Source: CAMAVH01 sp036500145
GTDB taxonomy: Bacteria; Pseudomonadota; Alphaproteobacteria; SMXQ01
Assembly (NCBI GenBank): GCA_036500145.1
Contig: DASYCO010000077.1
Span: 102,174 to 166,173 of the forward strand
Length of the DNA stretch: 64,000 nucleotides
Direction of reading: 5' to 3'
The notes beneath the pieces were generated by a model. That model ran no database searches, was not told the DNA's origin, and worked only from the letters and a program-made list of their open reading frames with translations. This document shows positions 42,349-50,004 of the stretch, one piece after another. How positions within the stretch are numbered: position 1 is the first letter of the stretch; every line of letters starts with the position of its first letter. A program made the position numbers and the translations under genes.

Positions 42349-43614
42349 GTGGCGCTCTTCGCCCTCGTCGACTGCAACAACTTCTACGTGAGCTGCGAGC
42401 GCGTCTTCCAGCCGCGTCTTGAGGGCCGGCCGGTCATCGTCCTCTCGAACAACGACGGCTGCGCCGTGGCGCGCTCCGCCGAGGCCAAGGCCCTGGGCAT
42501 CAAGATGGGCACCCCAGCGTTCCAGATCAAAGACCTGATCCGCCGCGAGCGCGTCGTCGTCCTTTCCTCGAACTATGCCCTGTACGGCGACATGAGCGGG
42601 CGGGTCGACGCCGTCTTGCAAACGTTTGCACCGCGGGTCGAGAACTACTCCATCGACGAGAGCTTCCTGGACATCGACGACCTTCCCGCTGGCGTCGGTG
42701 CTGCCGCGCTCGGCCATGAGATGCGCGCCACCGTGCGGCGCTGGACCGGGATCCCGACGTGCGTGGGGATCGGGTCGACCAAGACGCGGGCGAAGCTGGC
42801 GAACCACCTGGCGAAGATCCACCCGGCCTTCGGCGGCGTCTGCGACCTGCGAGATCCTGCCGCCCAGGCGCTGCTCGCCACGACGGCCGTGGGCGAGGTC
42901 TGGGGCGTCGGCAGGGCCTACGTCGAGCGCCTGGCGCTGCACGGCGTCACGACGGCCGCCGAGCTGGCTGCGCTCGATCCCAGCCTCGTGCGCGAGCTGC
43001 TGACCGTCGTCGGCCTGCGCACCGTCATGGAGCTGCGCGGCCAATCCTGCGTCGAGCTCGAGCTGGCCCCGCCGGCCAAGAAGGCGACGGCGGTCACCCG
43101 GTCCTTCGGCCGGCCGGTGACGACGCTGGACGGGATGCGCGAGGCGGTCGCCTTCTACGCCACCCGCGCCGGCGAGAAGCTGCGCGGCGCCGGGCAGACC
43201 GCCGGCCACATGACCGTCTTCATGCATACGAACCGCTTCAACGACGACCCCAGGCGCAGCGCCTCGGCCACCATGCGCATGATCGACCCGACCAACGACA
43301 CCCGGGAGCTGGTTGCGCACGCCGTGCGCATCGCCGAGAGCATCTGGCGGGACGGCTTCCGCTACTCCAAGGCGGGGATCATCTTGAACGACCTGGCGGC
43401 GGAGGGGGCGGCTCAGGCGAGCCTGTTCGCCGTGCCGACCCGGCTGCGTGACCCCCGGCTCATGGCCGCCATGGACGGCCTCAACCAGCGGATGGGGCGG
43501 GGGACGGTCTTCCCCGCGGCCGCCGGTGTCGGCCGGGCCTGGCGCCTGCGGGCGGAGCACCATACGCCCCGGTACACGACGCGCTGGTCTGACCTGCCGT
43601 CCGCGCGAGCGTAA
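42349..43614 (+). CDS. umuC: UmuC, catalytic subunit of DNA polymerase V
   Basis: 421 residues from a GTG. Y-family polymerase motifs: FALVDCNNFYVSCERVF at the start and YSIDESFLD with the catalytic acidic pair. Complete length. It makes errors past lesions. Carriage by a prophage may raise mutation during induction. Confidence 0.95.
   Translation: MALFALVDCNNFYVSCERVFQPRLEGRPVIVLSNNDGCAVARSAEAKALGIKMGTPAFQIKDLIRRERVVVLSSNYALYGDMSGRVDAVLQTFAPRVENYSIDESFLDIDDLPAGVGAAALGHEMRATVRRWTGIPTCVGIGSTKTRAKLANHLAKIHPAFGGVCDLRDPAAQALLATTAVGEVWGVGRAYVERLALHGVTTAAELAALDPSLVRELLTVVGLRTVMELRGQSCVELELAPPAKKATAVTRSFGRPVTTLDGMREAVAFYATRAGEKLRGAGQTAGHMTVFMHTNRFNDDPRRSASATMRMIDPTNDTRELVAHAVRIAESIWRDGFRYSKAGIILNDLAAEGAAQASLFAVPTRLRDPRLMAAMDGLNQRMGRGTVFPAAAGVGRAWRLRAEHHTPRYTTRWSDLPSARA
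43315..43329. repeat. Palindrome GCGCACGCCGTGCGC in umuC
   Basis: Complement of the palindrome core found at 8239, 16830 and 30127; lies in the coding region, so it may be chance. Confidence 0.4.
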
Positions 43615-43626
43615 GCCCAAAAAGAA

Positions 43627-43648
43627 AGCCCCGCCGGTGGGCGGGGCT
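43627..43648. terminator. Bidirectional terminator between umuC and the cargo genes
   Basis: AGCCCCGCC / GGCGGGGCT with a four-base loop. On the minus strand TTTCTTTTT follows, so it ends the leftward cargo genes; on the plus strand it ends umuDC more weakly. Confidence 0.8.
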
Positions 43649-43673
43649 GTTCGTATTGAATGTCGTGTGGCCT

Positions 43674-43817
43674 TTAGGCTGCCAGCTTCTCGTCAGTCTC
43701 ATCTTCCTGGCGCGATCCGTGATCCGCGATGCAGGAAAGGCCCTTGTAATCGGCGCCGAGCGCTTCGACCGAGAGCCTGCAGATTTCAAGCACTGCGAGC
43801 TCAATTCCCTCGTTCAT
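43674..43817 (-). CDS. 47-residue small protein
   Basis: ATG at 43815-43817 with AGGAGATAG upstream, three bases after the stop of the 184-residue gene. Helical N-terminus (EGIELAVLEICRLSVEALG), acidic tail (RQEDETDEK). Strong ribosome site and terminator downstream support it. Unknown function. Confidence 0.6.
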   Translation of the reverse strand: MNEGIELAVLEICRLSVEALGADYKGLSCIADHGSRQEDETDEKLAA

Positions 43818-43820
43818 TTT

Positions 43821-44375
43821 CTATCTCCTCTTGCCATGGCCGCCCTTATCGATGTGCAGCCAACTTCCCCTCACAGAGGCAGTGAACTTCATATCAGGCA
43901 GATTTGAGGCGAACAATGCAAAGTTACGCCCAAAGGCATGGTCGGCTGGACTGTTCAAGAACATCTTAACGACTGGCGAATTGTGACGTTCCGCAAGATG
44001 TAGTGCGCCGTTGATGAAGGCGGCCTGGATCTCAGCGATCCGATAGGGCTCTTCAACGAACTGATATCTAGGGGCGACTCGGGCCCAGACCAAGCGAATT
44101 TCCCCGTTTTTAGTCCCCGGGAACTTAAAATTAACGTGAACCAAGCCCTCGTAAGGCGGGGCCGCAACGCCATTTCGTTCCCCGGAAACGAGATAGACCC
44201 CATATTTGGGATCAAGCCCGTCTTCCTTACAAATCTTCTCGGCGTGGTCGAGGAAGGTGGTGGGGTATTCGGAAGGGGTATGGTGCTCTTTGTACTGTTT
44301 TTCCCAGGCGGCCCGGACTTTGGCCCAGAGGCCGTTGGCGGCGGTTACCTGGAGGAGCTGTAGTTTCGAAGCCAT
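43821..44375 (-). CDS. Accessory cargo protein, 184 residues
   Basis: Begins MASKLQLLQVTAANGLW. The GC content is visibly lower than in the structural genes. A strand-rich core (EGLVHVNFKFPGTKNGEIRL) and a helix (IQAAFINGALHLAERH) suggest a mixed alpha-beta fold, possibly GNAT-like; I cannot assign it. It is the first gene of a two-gene unit with the 47-residue protein, at the right end of the prophage where morons and defence genes usually sit. Confidence 0.65.
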   Translation of the reverse strand: MASKLQLLQVTAANGLWAKVRAAWEKQYKEHHTPSEYPTTFLDHAEKICKEDGLDPKYGVYLVSGERNGVAAPPYEGLVHVNFKFPGTKNGEIRLVWARVAPRYQFVEEPYRIAEIQAAFINGALHLAERHNSPVVKMFLNSPADHAFGRNFALFASNLPDMKFTASVRGSWLHIDKGGHGKRR

Positions 44376-44447
44376 CGTTTTCTCGGTTCCCTGTTGAGCG
44401 CGCGCTACATTACTGAGATTGCGGCGCTTTACCAGTCCGAGCGTTGT

Positions 44448-44513
44448 TCAAAATAGCCAGCGCCAGACCCCGACCAGGTTGGCCGCGGTGAAGCCGGCGA
44501 AGCGGAATGTAAT
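44448..44513 (-). pseudogene. Remnant of a second PnuC-like small membrane gene
   Basis: A fragment ending FAGFTAANLVGVWRWLF-stop resembles the end of the intact gene at 44923-45144 (LAFCAANGVGIWRWLI-stop). Only about 17 residues are recognisable; upstream the reading is unrelated. It is a diverged remnant, not a recent copy. Confidence 0.55.
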
Positions 44514-44537
44514 TTCCGCTTCATGGCGATACGATCT

Positions 44538-44759
44538 CTAAGGAGTTGTCGGCCGGTCCTGAATGACGATGCCGATGTGCGGAAGGAAGTCGTTGCAGAG
44601 GCCCTTGAAGCAGCGACGGCACACGCCACTGCTACGGTTCTTCACCACCACCCGCGTCAGGGTGGTGGTGCGATCCTTGTCGCAGTTCGTCAGTCCATTC
44701 TCACCGAAGTAAGAATGGACCGTCTTGCTGCCCTTCACTCGGCATAGTCGGTAGGTCAC
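44538..44759 (-). CDS. Small cysteine-rich protein
   Basis: 73 residues from a GTG that overlaps the stop of the gene before it (GTGA). Five Cys, with VCRRCFKGLC near the middle, a possible zinc knuckle, and basic residues throughout. Might bind nucleic acid. Unknown family. Confidence 0.5.
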   Translation of the reverse strand: MTYRLCRVKGSKTVHSYFGENGLTNCDKDRTTTLTRVVVKNRSSGVCRRCFKGLCNDFLPHIGIVIQDRPTTP

Positions 44760-44890
44760 GCGGCGGCCTTCATCTGCTGGTCGAACAGGTAGTCTAGGAC
44801 GACCTGCTGATGCTTGTCATCCAGCACCTGCCATTCGGCTCCTTCAGCAACTAGACCACTGTTTGGGCCGGAAGCAAGCTTAGGGCGCAC
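44756..44890 (-). CDS. Small helical protein (uncertain start)
   Basis: 44 residues if begun at the GTG 44888-44890; no good ribosome site. The C-terminal half (WQVLDDKHQQVVLDYLFDQQ) is a clear amphipathic helix. GTGA overlap with the cysteine-rich gene is the main evidence. Confidence 0.35.
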   Translation of the reverse strand: MRPKLASGPNSGLVAEGAEWQVLDDKHQQVVLDYLFDQQMKAAA

Positions 44891-44922
44891 GGGGGCAATA
44901 ACTGGCCGTCGGCGCCGTGGCC

Positions 44923-45144
44923 CTAAATTAGCCACCGCCAAATCCCAACCCCGTTCGCCGCACAGAAGGCGAGATTGAGCAGCAGCAGGGGGCGGTTGCG
45001 CATGAGCGCGGCCGCCGTCGCCCAGGTCGTCGAGTTGATCAGGAAGAGCAGGAAGCCCCAGCCCGAGGCGGGGACATTGGCGGCGACGAGGAATGCGCCG
45101 GCGACGCCCGCGGCCGTGCCGGCCCATTGAAGCGGTCGGATCAC
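44923..45144 (-). CDS. Small PnuC-like membrane protein
   Basis: 73 residues, GTG start overlapping the previous stop (GTGA). Three short hydrophobic segments (TAAGVAGAFLVAANVPASGW, FLLFLINSTTWATAAALM, LLLLNLAFCAANGVGIWRWL). Similar proteins occur in phages and resemble part of the nicotinamide riboside carrier fold. Function unknown. Confidence 0.7.
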   Translation of the reverse strand: MIRPLQWAGTAAGVAGAFLVAANVPASGWGFLLFLINSTTWATAAALMRNRPLLLLNLAFCAANGVGIWRWLI

Positions 45145-45386
45145 AGCGTTTTTTTATAGACGACGTTGTGCGACGCGCACTTCGGACATTCCGGATTCAG
45201 CGATTTGAGCAGACCGGCCATTTCTTCCTGCGTCGGAAATCTGTCAAACCCAACATGGCCGCCGTTAAATCCCTCCAGGCTGTAGCTTTCCCAGCACTTG
45301 CTGAAAGGCTGGTCGTTTTCAGCGCATACGACGCTGCCTTCGTGGCCGCATTCGCACACGAGTGTATCCCTGGTCCGCATCGTCAT
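45141..45386 (-). CDS. Zinc-ribbon protein
   Basis: 81 residues. Two CxxC-type pairs (CECGHEG near the start and CPKCASHN near the end) make a likely zinc ribbon. GGGGGG before the ATG. First gene of the leftward cargo group nearest attR. Confidence 0.65.
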   Translation of the reverse strand: MTMRTRDTLVCECGHEGSVVCAENDQPFSKCWESYSLEGFNGGHVGFDRFPTQEEMAGLLKSLNPECPKCASHNVVYKKTL

Positions 45387-45579
45387 GGATTTCCCCCCGG
45401 GTGTGTTCGTCGGCGCCGAGTTAGCGGTGCGCTTTCAGAAGCATAGTCGCTACGGAAGCTGTTTGAAAATCCCCCGGCAGGACCGTGGCATGAAGGGCGC
45501 AAAACTTCGCTGCTTGGGTTCCCGCATGTCACACCCACGTCGTTAGCCGGATCAACGGAGCGGGGGTAACTGAACGAAG

Positions 45580-45595
45580 CCCTCCTCCGCTACCA
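45580..45595 (+). repeat. attR core (16-base direct repeat)
   Basis: CCCTCCTCCGCTACCA, identical to 1646-1661: the original 3' end of the chromosomal tRNA-Met, separated from it by integration. The phage side is agcgggggtaactgaacgaag up to 45579. Confidence 0.9.
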
Positions 45596-46054
45596 TCCCC
45601 ATTCCCAAATCTTCTCGATCAAAGCCGCTGCACATCGTCAGCGCCTGCACATGCGTGGCGTTGGATCGCGCCTGCATTTCCATCGCCGTGCGATGCCTCT
45701 CTCGCTCATGAAAATCCCTGCTCCGGCGCTCGCCGAGATTCCGGTCTGCGCGGCGCATTGCCTGTCTGCAGGCGAGATAGTGATCAGCCTGATCAGCGTT
45801 TTTTCTTTATAGCTTTTCGATTTTTTAATATGCGTTGGTCTACGTAAAAAGAGATATGCATGGCTCGATGGTGACTGCAATTATAAATACTCAATAAGAG
45901 CATTAAATAAACATATCAAAATGAATTGCGAATGCCCGTCGCTACCCCCTCACAAGCGCCGCTCCTGGGCGACAGCCATGTCTGTCGCAGGGTTCAGGCG
46001 CCTGTCGCCTCGTAAAGGACTAGGCCCGCGTTGCGTATCTTCGGAGGTTTTACG
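45596..46054. other. Intergenic region with AT-rich tract upstream of the autotransporter
   Basis: The attR-to-autotransporter gap. About 45790-45945 is markedly AT-rich, unlike its surroundings, and should hold the autotransporter promoter. No convincing gene; short frames on the minus strand here are antisense or cross attR. Confidence 0.6.
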
Positions 46055-49000
46055 ATGACCAAAAAACCGACCCAACATTCTCCGCGCGAGCGGCAGGCCT
46101 CGAAGCTCGTCATTCGGCTCGGCGCGGGCGACTCGGCTTTTCATGGCGGCGCGCGGCGCGAGGGCATCGCCGCCCGCTACCGCCGGTTCCTGTTCCTGAC
46201 GACGGCGATCGTCGCGCTGGCCTTCGCGGCCGACGCCATGCGGCCGGCGCGCGCGCAGTCGATATCGGGCACCGGCGACATCAGCACGACGCCTATCATC
46301 TCGCCGATCTGGAACGTCGGCCACGACATCGCCATCGGTGACACGACCCATGGCGAGCTGAGCATCCTGGGCGGCGGCCAGATGACCAGCACAAGGAGCG
46401 TCATTGGCTACAATGGCGGCTCTTCCGGCCTGGTCACGATTTCAGGCAGCGGCAGCAGCTGGACCGCTTCCAACAATTTCTCTGTCGGCTTGTCCGGCGA
46501 TGGCACGCTCAAGGTCGAGGATGGCGGCCTGCTGAACGCCGCCACTGTCAATCTCTGGGTTGGCGAGAACAGCTCAAGCTCAGGCACGATGAACGTCACG
46601 AGTGGCGGCCTTGTCAGCAACATGGAAGCCGTTATCGGCAATGTTGGCAGCACGGGCGACGTCACCGTTTCGGACTTTGGCTCGGCCTGGAACAATTCCA
46701 GCGGGCTTTTTGTCGGTGTGGACGGCGGCACGGGCACGATCCGGATCGAGGACGGCGGCGTGCTGCGCAGCGACCGCAGCACCCTTGGCACGGGAGCCGG
46801 GGGCGATGCCACGGTCACGGTTTCGGGCAGCGACGGCAGCGGCCATGTCTCGACCTGGATCAATAACAGCACCTTGCAGTTGGGTAACAACACCTCTTCC
46901 GGCACGCTGAACATCGAGGACGGCGGCAAGGTGACGACCGATTCAGCGCAGGTCGGCCAGAGTTTCGGCGGCACGGGCATGCTCAACGTCACAGGCAACG
47001 ACGGCGACGGCAACCGCTCGACCCTTGGCGTTTCCGGTAACCTGACTGTCGGCCAGGGTGGCTCGGGCACTATGAACGTTACCGATGGCGGCCGGGTGAC
47101 CAGCGCAGCCGGCTTCCTCGGCTACGATACCGGCAGTGACGGTACGGCCACCGTTTCGGGCACCGACAGCGATGGCAATGCCTCGATCTGGGCGATCACC
47201 GGCGACCTCACCGTCGGCAACGACGGCACGGGCGCGCTCCACATCGAGAATGGCGGCGCGGTGACCGGTGGGAATGCCTACATCGCTGGCGCGAGCGGCC
47301 TCACCAGCACGGTCAACGTCTCCGGCGGCGACGGCAACGGCCATTTCTCGAGCTGGAACGTCACGGGCCTTTTGGTCGGCAATGATGGCACGGGCACGCT
47401 CCTCGTCGAGGACGGCGCGGCGGTGACCAGCGTCGAAACCTATGTCGGCGTCGATGCCGGCAGCGATGGCACGATCACCGTCTCGGGCAGCGACGGCAGC
47501 GGCCATGTCTCGAGCTGGACCAACAGCGGCGATGTTTACGTGGGCTATGAAGGCGCCGGCACGCTGGACGTTCAGAACGGCGGCAAGGTGACGACCGCTG
47601 GCTTCGCCTATCTCGGCCGCAATCCCGGCGGCACGGGCACGGTCACTGTCACAGGCGACGACGGCAACGGCAACGTCTCCACCTGGAACGTCACCAACAC
47701 GCTGATGGTCGGCTATGCCGGGGACGCCACGCTGACCATCGACCATGGCGGCATCGTGCGCGCCAACGACGTTTGGGTCGCCTTGAACAGCCCGGTCGCC
47801 GGCACGATCAATCTCAATGGCGATGCCGTCAACGGCCGCGGCGTTCTAGAAGCGGGCATGGTGTTCAACACCGGCAGCAGCACCGCATTCCTCAACCTCA
47901 ACGGCGGCATCCTGCGGGCGACGCGCAGCCAACCCGGATTCCTGCAGGGGTTCGACGCGCTGACGGTGGGCGCCGAAGGCGCCTGGTTCGACACGAACGG
48001 CTTCGACATCAGCGTCGACAGCGATTTTTCCGGCTCGTCGAGCTTCAACAAGCTGGGCCTCGGCACGCTGACCTTGACGGGCGACAGCTCGGGCTTCACG
48101 GGCACGACGGAGATCCAGGCCGGAACGTTGCAGTTGCAAGGCGCGGTGCTGGGCGGCCCGGCCAACGTATTCGCGGGCGCGCGGCTGACGGGCTCGGGTC
48201 AGGTCGGAGACACCGACAACGGCGGCACGGTCGCGCCCGGCGGCTTCTTCAGCCTCGGCACTCTGACCGTCGCCGGCAACTACACAGGCTCGGGCGGCGG
48301 CCTGGACATCAAGACGCAGCTGGGAGACGACAGCTCGCCGACGGATCGCCTTGTCGTGACGGGCGCCACGTCCGGCATCACGCCGGTCACGGTCACGAAC
48401 TTCTCGGGCGCAGGCGCGCAGACGCACAACGGCATTCAGGTCGTGGAGGTGGACGGGGCGTCGGCCGGCCAGTTCAGGCTGGCCAATGGCAGCTTCAACA
48501 TCGGCGGCCAGCCTGCCGTGGTCGGCGGCGCGTTCGGCTATGTGCTGAAGCAGAATCCGGCCGACGGCGGCTGGTACCTGCATTCGTCGCTGCTGGCGAC
48601 CGGCGTGGGCGGCGGTGCTGGTCCCGGTTCCGGTCCGGCGCCTTCTTCTCCGGACGCGCCGATCTATCAGCCGGGCGTGCCGCTTTACGAGGCCTATGCC
48701 CGCAGCTTGCTGTCGCTGAACGAGTTGAGCTCGCTGCGCCAGCGGGTGGGAAACCGCGAATGGGCGGCGTCCGCCGGCCCCAAGGGCGAGGGCGCGTGGG
48801 TGCGGATGGAAGGCCGGCAGGACCATCTGGAGGGCGAAGTCTCCACCAGCGGATTGCAGCAGGACATTCAGCGCTGGAAGACGCAGTTCGGCGGCGACCG
48901 CATCCTGCAGCGCTCGCCCGACGGCGAACGCCTGGTGGCCGGCGTGAACGTGGAGCTCGGGACGGCGACGACGGACGTGACCTCGTTCTACGGCGACGGC

Positions 49001-49624
49001 AACATCGATACCCAGAGCTACGGCGTGGGCGCGACCTTGACCTGGTACGAGAGCAGCGGCGTCTATGTCGACGCGCAGGCGCGGGCGAACTGGTTCTTCA
49101 GCGACCTGACGTCGGCGGTGACCGGCCGGCAGGCCGACGGGGCGAGCGGCTACGGCTATGGCGCGAGCCTCGAGGCCGGCCGCAGCTTGCAGCTCGGCAG
49201 CGGCTTCGCCTTCACGCCGCAGGCGCAGGTGAGCTACGTCGGCACCGACTTCTACGGCTTCGACGACGCGTTCGGCGCCCGTGTCGCTTCCAACCGGGAC
49301 GAGAGCCTGCAGGGCCGCCTGGGCCTGTCGCTGGATCATATGGCGTCCTGGGAAACCGCCGCGGGCCGCACCAGCAAGGCCACGGTCTACGGCCTGATCG
49401 ACCTGCGGCAGGAGTTTCTCGACGGCGCGCGCGTGCTGGTGTCCGATACGGCGTTCGACAACCGCCTGGAGCAGACCTGGGGCGGCGTGGGCGTCGGCGG
49501 CGACTTCAGCTGGAACGACGGCCAGTACGCGCTCTACGGCGAGGTCCGGACCGACACGGGGCTTGATGAAGTCGGCCAGAGCTATACGGTGCAGGGCACG
49601 GCGGGATTCCGGATGGCGCTTTAG
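46055..49624 (+). CDS. Autotransporter (type Va) with tandem passenger repeats
   Basis: 1189 residues from the ATG at 46055-46057 with CGGAGG upstream. Long extended signal peptide (RRFLFLTTAIVALAFAADAM, cleavage near ARA). The passenger has many tandem repeats of the T5SS/PEP-CTERM-associated type: VTVSGSDGSGHVSSW ... GTLxIEDGGxV (about residues 65-600). Then an autotransporter-associated repeat (GTLTLTGDSSGFTGTTEIQA) and a C-terminal outer-membrane beta-barrel of about 280 residues. It ends GFRMAL, so the usual terminal Phe or Trp is replaced by Leu. Probably a surface adhesin. Confidence 0.92.
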   Translation: MTKKPTQHSPRERQASKLVIRLGAGDSAFHGGARREGIAARYRRFLFLTTAIVALAFAADAMRPARAQSISGTGDISTTPIISPIWNVGHDIAIGDTTHGELSILGGGQMTSTRSVIGYNGGSSGLVTISGSGSSWTASNNFSVGLSGDGTLKVEDGGLLNAATVNLWVGENSSSSGTMNVTSGGLVSNMEAVIGNVGSTGDVTVSDFGSAWNNSSGLFVGVDGGTGTIRIEDGGVLRSDRSTLGTGAGGDATVTVSGSDGSGHVSTWINNSTLQLGNNTSSGTLNIEDGGKVTTDSAQVGQSFGGTGMLNVTGNDGDGNRSTLGVSGNLTVGQGGSGTMNVTDGGRVTSAAGFLGYDTGSDGTATVSGTDSDGNASIWAITGDLTVGNDGTGALHIENGGAVTGGNAYIAGASGLTSTVNVSGGDGNGHFSSWNVTGLLVGNDGTGTLLVEDGAAVTSVETYVGVDAGSDGTITVSGSDGSGHVSSWTNSGDVYVGYEGAGTLDVQNGGKVTTAGFAYLGRNPGGTGTVTVTGDDGNGNVSTWNVTNTLMVGYAGDATLTIDHGGIVRANDVWVALNSPVAGTINLNGDAVNGRGVLEAGMVFNTGSSTAFLNLNGGILRATRSQPGFLQGFDALTVGAEGAWFDTNGFDISVDSDFSGSSSFNKLGLGTLTLTGDSSGFTGTTEIQAGTLQLQGAVLGGPANVFAGARLTGSGQVGDTDNGGTVAPGGFFSLGTLTVAGNYTGSGGGLDIKTQLGDDSSPTDRLVVTGATSGITPVTVTNFSGAGAQTHNGIQVVEVDGASAGQFRLANGSFNIGGQPAVVGGAFGYVLKQNPADGGWYLHSSLLATGVGGGAGPGSGPAPSSPDAPIYQPGVPLYEAYARSLLSLNELSSLRQRVGNREWAASAGPKGEGAWVRMEGRQDHLEGEVSTSGLQQDIQRWKTQFGGDRILQRSPDGERLVAGVNVELGTATTDVTSFYGDGNIDTQSYGVGATLTWYESSGVYVDAQARANWFFSDLTSAVTGRQADGASGYGYGASLEAGRSLQLGSGFAFTPQAQVSYVGTDFYGFDDAFGARVASNRDESLQGRLGLSLDHMASWETAAGRTSKATVYGLIDLRQEFLDGARVLVSDTAFDNRLEQTWGGVGVGGDFSWNDGQYALYGEVRTDTGLDEVGQSYTVQGTAGFRMAL

Positions 49625-49655
49625 CCGGCGCGGTCACTTCAATTCGCATGCAGGC

Positions 49656-49862
49656 ATGAGCAAGCATAAAGTCGAAAGCCCCTGCGTCGACGTCTGCAAG
49701 ATGGACAAGTCGAGCGGGCTCTGTCGCGGCTGCCTGCGCACGATCTCCGAAATCGCGACGTGGAAGGACCTGTCGCGGAAAAGGCAGGAGGCCTTGCTTG
49801 CGGAATTGGCCGACCGCCGCGCGCGCCTGAACGCGGAAGCCTTCCCTGAACCTTGTCCCTGA
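49656..49862 (+). CDS. DUF1289 protein
   Basis: 68 residues. ESPCVDVCKMDKSSGLCRGCLRTISEI carries the four conserved cysteines of DUF1289, likely a metal-binding small protein. It follows the autotransporter by 31 bases. Confidence 0.85.
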   Translation: MSKHKVESPCVDVCKMDKSSGLCRGCLRTISEIATWKDLSRKRQEALLAELADRRARLNAEAFPEPCP

Positions 49863-50004
49863 GCGGCGGCAAGGATCCTCAACGAAGAGGACCGCTCAAC
49901 GAATAGTGATCCGGGCGAGCGGCGAACCGTCGGTTTCCAAGCCTGCCGTCCCTTTCGCCCGTTGGCCTTTTACGCCACACTCCGCCTCTCATCGGAGGTC
50001 GGCT

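Larger units (their letters stand above)
1646..45595. mobile_element. Integrated tailed prophage, about 43.9 kb
   Basis: Bounded by a perfect 16-base direct repeat that is the 3' end of tRNA-Met. It contains an integrase at the left edge, divergent early operons around a repressor, a full packaging-head-tail-lysis set in plus orientation, and accessory genes at the right edge. No gene in the structural set is visibly broken, so it may be inducible. Long-tail genes (tape measure, tube, chaperones) without a sheath indicate a siphovirus with an HK97-type capsid. Confidence 0.95.

Noticed and set aside
1646..45595. Gene transfer agent instead of a prophage
   Set aside because: A spike-base protein is GTA-like, but integrase, att repeats, repressor, replication genes and a 44-kb unit show a true prophage.
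45552..45758. A short minus-strand protein crossing attR
   Set aside because: Its frame fuses chromosome and phage DNA and was antisense to tRNA-Met before integration; no sign of selection.
46055..49624. PEP-CTERM exported protein
   Set aside because: The repeats are shared with that class, but the C-terminus is an autotransporter barrel and has no PEP-CTERM anchor.
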